From positions 1-15,999 of the forward strand of contig CAAGJQ010000016.1 in assembly GCA_900770295.1 (NCBI GenBank): a DNA stretch of 15,999 bases, in the 5' to 3' direction. Positions 13,549 through 15,999 of this stretch are shown here, piece after piece. The translations under genes and the position numbers were made by a program. Position 1 is the first letter of the stretch, and each line of letters opens with the position of its first letter. Origin of the DNA: an uncultured Oscillibacter sp. GTDB lineage: Bacteria; Bacillota; Clostridia; Oscillospirales; Oscillospiraceae. A model generated the notes under the pieces. That model was not told where the DNA came from. It saw only the letters and a program-made list of their open reading frames with translations, and searched no databases.

Positions 13549-14412
13549 TCAGCGGACGGTGTTCCGCAGGGTGCCGATGCCCTCGATGGTGCACTCCACC
13601 ACGTCGCCGGAGGCCAGGAATTTGGGGGGATCAAAGCCCATGCCCACGCCCGCAGGGGTGCCCGTGGCGATGATGGTGCCCGGCAGCAGGGTCATGCCGG
13701 AGGACAGCTCCTCGATGATCTCGGCGATGCTGTTGAGGAGCAGGCTGGTGTTGGAGTTCTGCCGCGGCTCGCCGTTGACCAGCGTGGTCAGCGTCAGCGC
13801 CGGGGGGAAGGCGATCTCGTCCGCCGTGGTGATGCAGGGGCCCATGGGCGTGAAGCCGTCCAGGCTCTTGCCGAAGTAGAACTGCTTGTGGGCGGTCTGG
13901 ACCTCCCGGGCGGAGACGTCGTTGACGATGGTGTAGCCGAAGATGTAGTCCGCCGCGTCGGCGGCCTTCACGTCCCGGGCGGTCTTGCCGAGGATGACGG
14001 CCAGCTCGTTCTCGTAGTCCAGCCGCTTCGTCAGGTTGGGGTGGCGCTCAATGAACCCCTCCGGCGCCACGGCCTGGCTGACCCGCTTGGAGAAGTAGAC
14101 GGTGACGGGGCGCTCCTTGGCGAAGGCGCTGTCGTAGTTGGCGGCCTCGGTCAGGTGGTCCCGGTAGTTCATGCCCAGGCAGATGATGTCCTGCCGGGGC
14201 CGGGGGATGGGGGCGCAGAGGACCGCCTCCGCCGCCGGCACAGAAGCGCCAGAGCTCTCTGCCGCGCTGGCGGCAGAGAGCAGGTCGGCGAAGGAAGCCG
14301 ATTCGATGAGGGTATTCATATCGGGATAGGGCAGGGGGAGGATGGCGGCGCCGTCCGCTGTCAGGGCGCCCACGCGCTCATTGCCTTCATACTGATACGT
14401 GACAAGTTTCAT
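13549..14412 (-). CDS. Fumarylacetoacetate hydrolase (FAH) family protein
   Basis: Enzyme of the FAH superfamily, which cleaves C-C bonds in acylpyruvates, hydrates 2-keto-pentenoates or decarboxylates oxaloacetate using Mg2+ or Mn2+. The 287-aa product has a short N-terminal domain and a catalytic core with GMNYRDH at 80-86, the metal ligands Glu134 and Glu136 in DYENELAVILG, and Asp165 in TIVNDVSARE. GKSLDGFTPMGP and GTIIATGTPAGVG follow at the usual places. It starts 32 nt after trpX with AAGGAG before ATG 14412, and lies 29 nt before trpY, so it is inside the Trp-T-box operon. The substrate cannot be read from sequence. A link to an aromatic or keto-acid product of tryptophan is inference only. 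Confidence 0.92.
   Translation of the reverse strand: MKLVTYQYEGNERVGALTADGAAILPLPYPDMNTLIESASFADLLSAASAAESSGASVPAAEAVLCAPIPRPRQDIICLGMNYRDHLTEAANYDSAFAKERPVTVYFSKRVSQAVAPEGFIERHPNLTKRLDYENELAVILGKTARDVKAADAADYIFGYTIVNDVSAREVQTAHKQFYFGKSLDGFTPMGPCITTADEIAFPPALTLTTLVNGEPRQNSNTSLLLNSIAEIIEELSSGMTLLPGTIIATGTPAGVGMGFDPPKFLASGDVVECTIEGIGTLRNTVR
14254..14281. repeat. Perfect 12-bp palindrome inside the FAH-family gene
   Basis: GCTCTCTGCCGC (14254-14265) pairs with GCGGCAGAGAGC (14270-14281) around GCTG. It encodes the Ala/Ser-rich stretch LLSAASAAESS at about residues 44-54, in the weakly conserved linker before the catalytic core. Confidence 0.7.
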
Positions 14413-14444
14413 GAAAACAGCTCCTTATGATGTTGTTGTGAAAA

Positions 14445-15470
14445 TCAGGCCTCGCTGGCCTCCACGGCCTTGGCGGCGATCTCGTCGGGGAGGGTGATGC
14501 CCATGGCGTCCAGCATGTCGGAGTTGATGTAGATGCCGTACTCCTCGATGGTCTCATAGGGCAGGTCCTGGCAGGTGGCCTCGCCGGTCAGGACCTTGGC
14601 GGCCATCTTGCCGGTCTGGATGCCCAGCTGGACGTAGTCGATACCGGCGGCGGCCACGCAGCCCAGCTTCACCTGCTCCACCTCGGAGCCGTAGATGGGG
14701 ATACCGGCCTCGTTGGTCTTTTCCAGGACGGCGGCCAGGACGCCCACCACGTTGTTGTCGGTCAGGTTGGAGATGCAGTCCACCTTGTGGGAGATCAGGG
14801 TGTCGGCGGCCTGGGTGACCTCGGACTGGGCGGTGACGCCGATGGCGTCGATCTCAAAGCCGAAGTCGGGGGCCTTCTCCTGGTACTCGGCGATGGCGGA
14901 GACGGAGTTGGGCTCGCTGGTGGTGTAGATGATGCCGATGGTCTTGGCGTTGGGCTGCATCTGACGGATCAGGTCCAGCTGGGCCTCCACGGGCAGCTTG
15001 TCGGAGGTGCCGGTGACGTTGCCGGAGTCCAGCTTGGCCTGGACGGGGTCGGTGATGGCGGTGAAGATGACGGGGATGTCCTTGTCCTCGGCGGCGGCGT
15101 AGCAGGCCGTGGCGGAGGGGGTGGCGATGGCGACCATCAGGTCCACATCCTCGGCGGAGAAGCTCTGGCCGATCTGGGTGGCGATGGAGTCGTCGAATCC
15201 GGCGTTCTGGTAGTCCACCTCAAAGTCGGTGCCCTCCACCAGACCGGCCTCGGCCAGACCCTGGAGGAAGCCCTCCCGGCAGTTGTCCAGGGAGGCGTGC
15301 TCGCCGTACTGGGAGATGCCGATCTTGTAGACCCTGGCGGTCTCTTCGGCGGGGGCGGAGTCCTCGGCGGGGGCGTCGGAGGCGGTCTCCCTGGAGCCGC
15401 CGCAGGCGGTGAGGGACAGGGCCAGGGTCAGAGCCAGAATGGCGGAAGCAAATCTCTTGAAGTTTTTCAT
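14445..15470 (-). CDS. trpX: ABC transporter substrate-binding lipoprotein TrpX
   Basis: Extracytoplasmic receptor of the importer, 341 aa, of the ABC_sub_bind type (PF04392 as I recognise it). It begins MKNFKRFASAILALTLALSLTAC, a lipoprotein signal with Cys23, then an acidic Ala/Glu/Ser linker. The two-lobed domain follows: KIGISQYGEHASLDNCREGF, VDLMVAIATPSATACYAA, IPVIFTAITDP and NAKTIGIIYTTSEPNSV. AGGAGA (minus strand, 15478-15483) precedes ATG 15470. It is the first gene after the Trp T-box leader, which together with trpY and trpZ supports tryptophan (or a precursor such as indole or anthranilate) as ligand. TrpXYZ in Firmicutes was proposed as a tryptophan transporter from exactly this kind of T-box evidence. 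Confidence 0.9.
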   Translation of the reverse strand: MKNFKRFASAILALTLALSLTACGGSRETASDAPAEDSAPAEETARVYKIGISQYGEHASLDNCREGFLQGLAEAGLVEGTDFEVDYQNAGFDDSIATQIGQSFSAEDVDLMVAIATPSATACYAAAEDKDIPVIFTAITDPVQAKLDSGNVTGTSDKLPVEAQLDLIRQMQPNAKTIGIIYTTSEPNSVSAIAEYQEKAPDFGFEIDAIGVTAQSEVTQAADTLISHKVDCISNLTDNNVVGVLAAVLEKTNEAGIPIYGSEVEQVKLGCVAAAGIDYVQLGIQTGKMAAKVLTGEATCQDLPYETIEEYGIYINSDMLDAMGITLPDEIAAKAVEASEA

Positions 15471-15555
15471 GATATATTCTCCTATCTGAAAGATTGTGAT
15501 TGAAAAATTGTTGTATGGCAGTCTGTGGTGCGTCTGAAACTGTAAGTCGGCGGCG

Positions 15556-15582
15556 TCACCATCGTTTTGTCCGTTGTCTCAT
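15556..15582 (-). CDS. Candidate 8-codon leader peptide ending in Trp
   Basis: Between the T-box terminator and trpX the minus strand reads ATG at 15582, then MRQRTKRW, then TGA at 15558-15556. GGGAGG (15592-15597) lies 9 nt upstream, better than many gene starts here. The single Trp codon is immediately before the stop. It is too short to recognise by homology. A comparable arrangement is the rtpLP leader between the Trp T-box and the anti-TRAP gene of Bacillus subtilis, which contains Trp codons. Translation and a regulatory role are inferred. Confidence 0.4.
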   Translation of the reverse strand: MRQRTKRW

Positions 15583-15600
15583 GTCAGTTGACCTCCCGGG

Positions 15601-15638
15601 GAAAAAATAAAAGCCTTATCCCATGTTGGGACAAGACT
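15601..15638 (-). terminator. T-box regulated terminator
   Basis: Read on the minus strand, an 11-bp stem (15628-15638 with 15612-15622, including a few G-U pairs) has a 5-nt loop and is followed by TTTTATTTTTT. Its 5' arm contains CCCAA, which can pair instead with TTGGG next to the T-box sequence to form the antiterminator. Confidence 0.9.
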
Positions 15639-15862
15639 CTGAATCCTGCGGTACCACCCAAGTTGGCGCATCGCGCCCGCTCGTTCCACGGACATCCATC
15701 CGTGCCGCGCTGGTAACGGGTGCGGTCCCCGTCAGCCGCTACTGAGGCGTCCGCCCGTTCGCTCTGCCCTCGCAAGTCCATTCGCCGGAAAGTTCTCTGC
15801 CGTGATCCCACCATCCACGGCTCTCTGAAAGGTGACCTGACCGGGTACTCCTCTTGCTCATC
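15601..15862 (-). promoter_or_regulatory. Tryptophan T-box riboswitch leader
   Basis: A T-box leader senses uncharged tRNA: the specifier pairs with the anticodon and the T-box bulge with the tRNA CCA end, which favours the antiterminator. On the minus strand the T-box AACTTGGGTGGTACCGCAGG occupies 15664-15645. Stem I shows AGAGGAGTA near 15850, the CAGAGAG and GGATGGTGGGA apical elements at about 15806-15827, and GAA-TGG-A at 15783-15777. The specifier TGG (15780-15778) means Trp. It is framed by the helix GCAAG (15857-15853) with CTTGC (15776-15772). The antiterminator pairs TTGGG with CCCAA and GCAGGA with TCTTGT. Tryptophan starvation should therefore switch on trpX-FAH-trpY-trpZ. A 110-codon frame across this region is not a gene. 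Confidence 0.93.
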
Positions 15863-15887
15863 GGTTTGAGATGTTTGATTGCTTTGC

Positions 15888-15916
15888 ATTATACGCACAC
15901 GGCGGACGATTGTCAA
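15888..15916 (-). promoter_or_regulatory. Consensus sigma-A promoter of the trp transporter operon
   Basis: On the minus strand TTGACA (15911-15916), exactly 17 bp, then TATAAT (15888-15893): both boxes match consensus perfectly. The start point falls near 15881, about 20 nt before stem I of the T-box, so control must act mainly after initiation. Confidence 0.93.
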
Positions 15917-15964
15917 CCCCCAAATTGCACAAATTTGCGTCAGCGCGGTAAAGGGATAACAATT

Positions 15965-15991
15965 CCCCCGGGCGGAAGCGCCGCCCGGGGG
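15965..15991. repeat. GC-rich hairpin at the right edge
   Basis: CCCCCGGGCGG (15965-15975) pairs perfectly with CCGCCCGGGGG (15981-15991) around AAGCG. It lies upstream of the trp promoter and may terminate or stabilise a transcript coming from outside the window. T-tracts are poor on both strands, so terminator function is uncertain. Confidence 0.55.
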
Positions 15992-15999
15992 AGGGAAAT

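Noticed and set aside
13520..13594. N-terminal extension of TrpY starting at 13594
   Set aside because: It overlaps the end of the FAH gene, is hydrophilic, and the good AAGGAGG serves 13519.
15584..15916. 110-codon minus-strand frame
   Set aside because: It spans the promoter, T-box stem I, specifier and T-box sequence; the RNA structure explains the sequence and no ribosome site precedes the frame.
15951..15964. String resembling part of the lac operator (GGGATAACAATT)
   Set aside because: Only one half matches, no LacI-type gene is in the window, and this AT-rich string can occur by chance.
1..15999. CRISPR arrays, tRNA or rRNA genes, integrases, prophage genes
   Set aside because: None was seen: there are no spaced direct repeats of CRISPR size, no recognisable tRNA or rRNA sequence, and no transposase or integrase motifs in any plausible frame.

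Overview
The window looks like chromosomal DNA from a GC-rich member of the Bacillota, most likely a gut Clostridia of the Oscillospiraceae type (Flavonifractor, Oscillibacter or Lawsonibacter-like). The reasons are strong AGGAGG Shine-Dalgarno sites, Gram-positive lipoproteins, GC-rich hairpin-plus-T-tract terminators, an hpt-ftsH gene order and a T-box riboswitch. The genus is an inference from style only. Nearly everything here concerns amino-acid import and use.

Left edge (1-2160, + strand): the last 27 codons of a hypoxanthine phosphoribosyltransferase gene (hpt) are fused to at least 130 bp of back-to-back hairpins that do not encode HPRT. ftsH follows, with a TTG start and its own terminator.

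2161-7410 (+ strand): a branched-chain amino-acid ABC transporter in the order livK-livH-livM-livG-livF. It has a promoter, a possible operator dyad, a terminator-like hairpin between livK and livH, and a final terminator.

7411-9192: a small accessory patch with a lipoprotein of unknown function, a convergent 88-aa protein of unknown function, and a divergent XRE-type regulator. Well-formed inverted repeats lie between the two divergent genes. A gene-poor, AT-richer stretch of about 490 bp follows; it carries a terminator and the promoter for the next gene.

9193-11811 (+ strand): threonine ammonia-lyase with an ACT domain, followed by a sodium:dicarboxylate/amino-acid symporter family protein. 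The arginine that recognises acidic side chains is replaced by glycine in this symporter. The pair is read here as a threonine/serine uptake and deamination module.

11812-15999 (- strand): a four-gene operon driven by a consensus sigma-A promoter and a T-box leader whose specifier reads UGG (Trp). Behind the leader lie an 8-codon mini-ORF ending in Trp-stop, then trpX (binding protein), a fumarylacetoacetate-hydrolase (FAH) family enzyme, trpY (permease) and trpZ (ATPase). The transporter resembles the predicted TrpXYZ tryptophan uptake system. The FAH enzyme inside a tryptophan-starvation operon, together with the mini-ORF, is the most unusual feature of the window.
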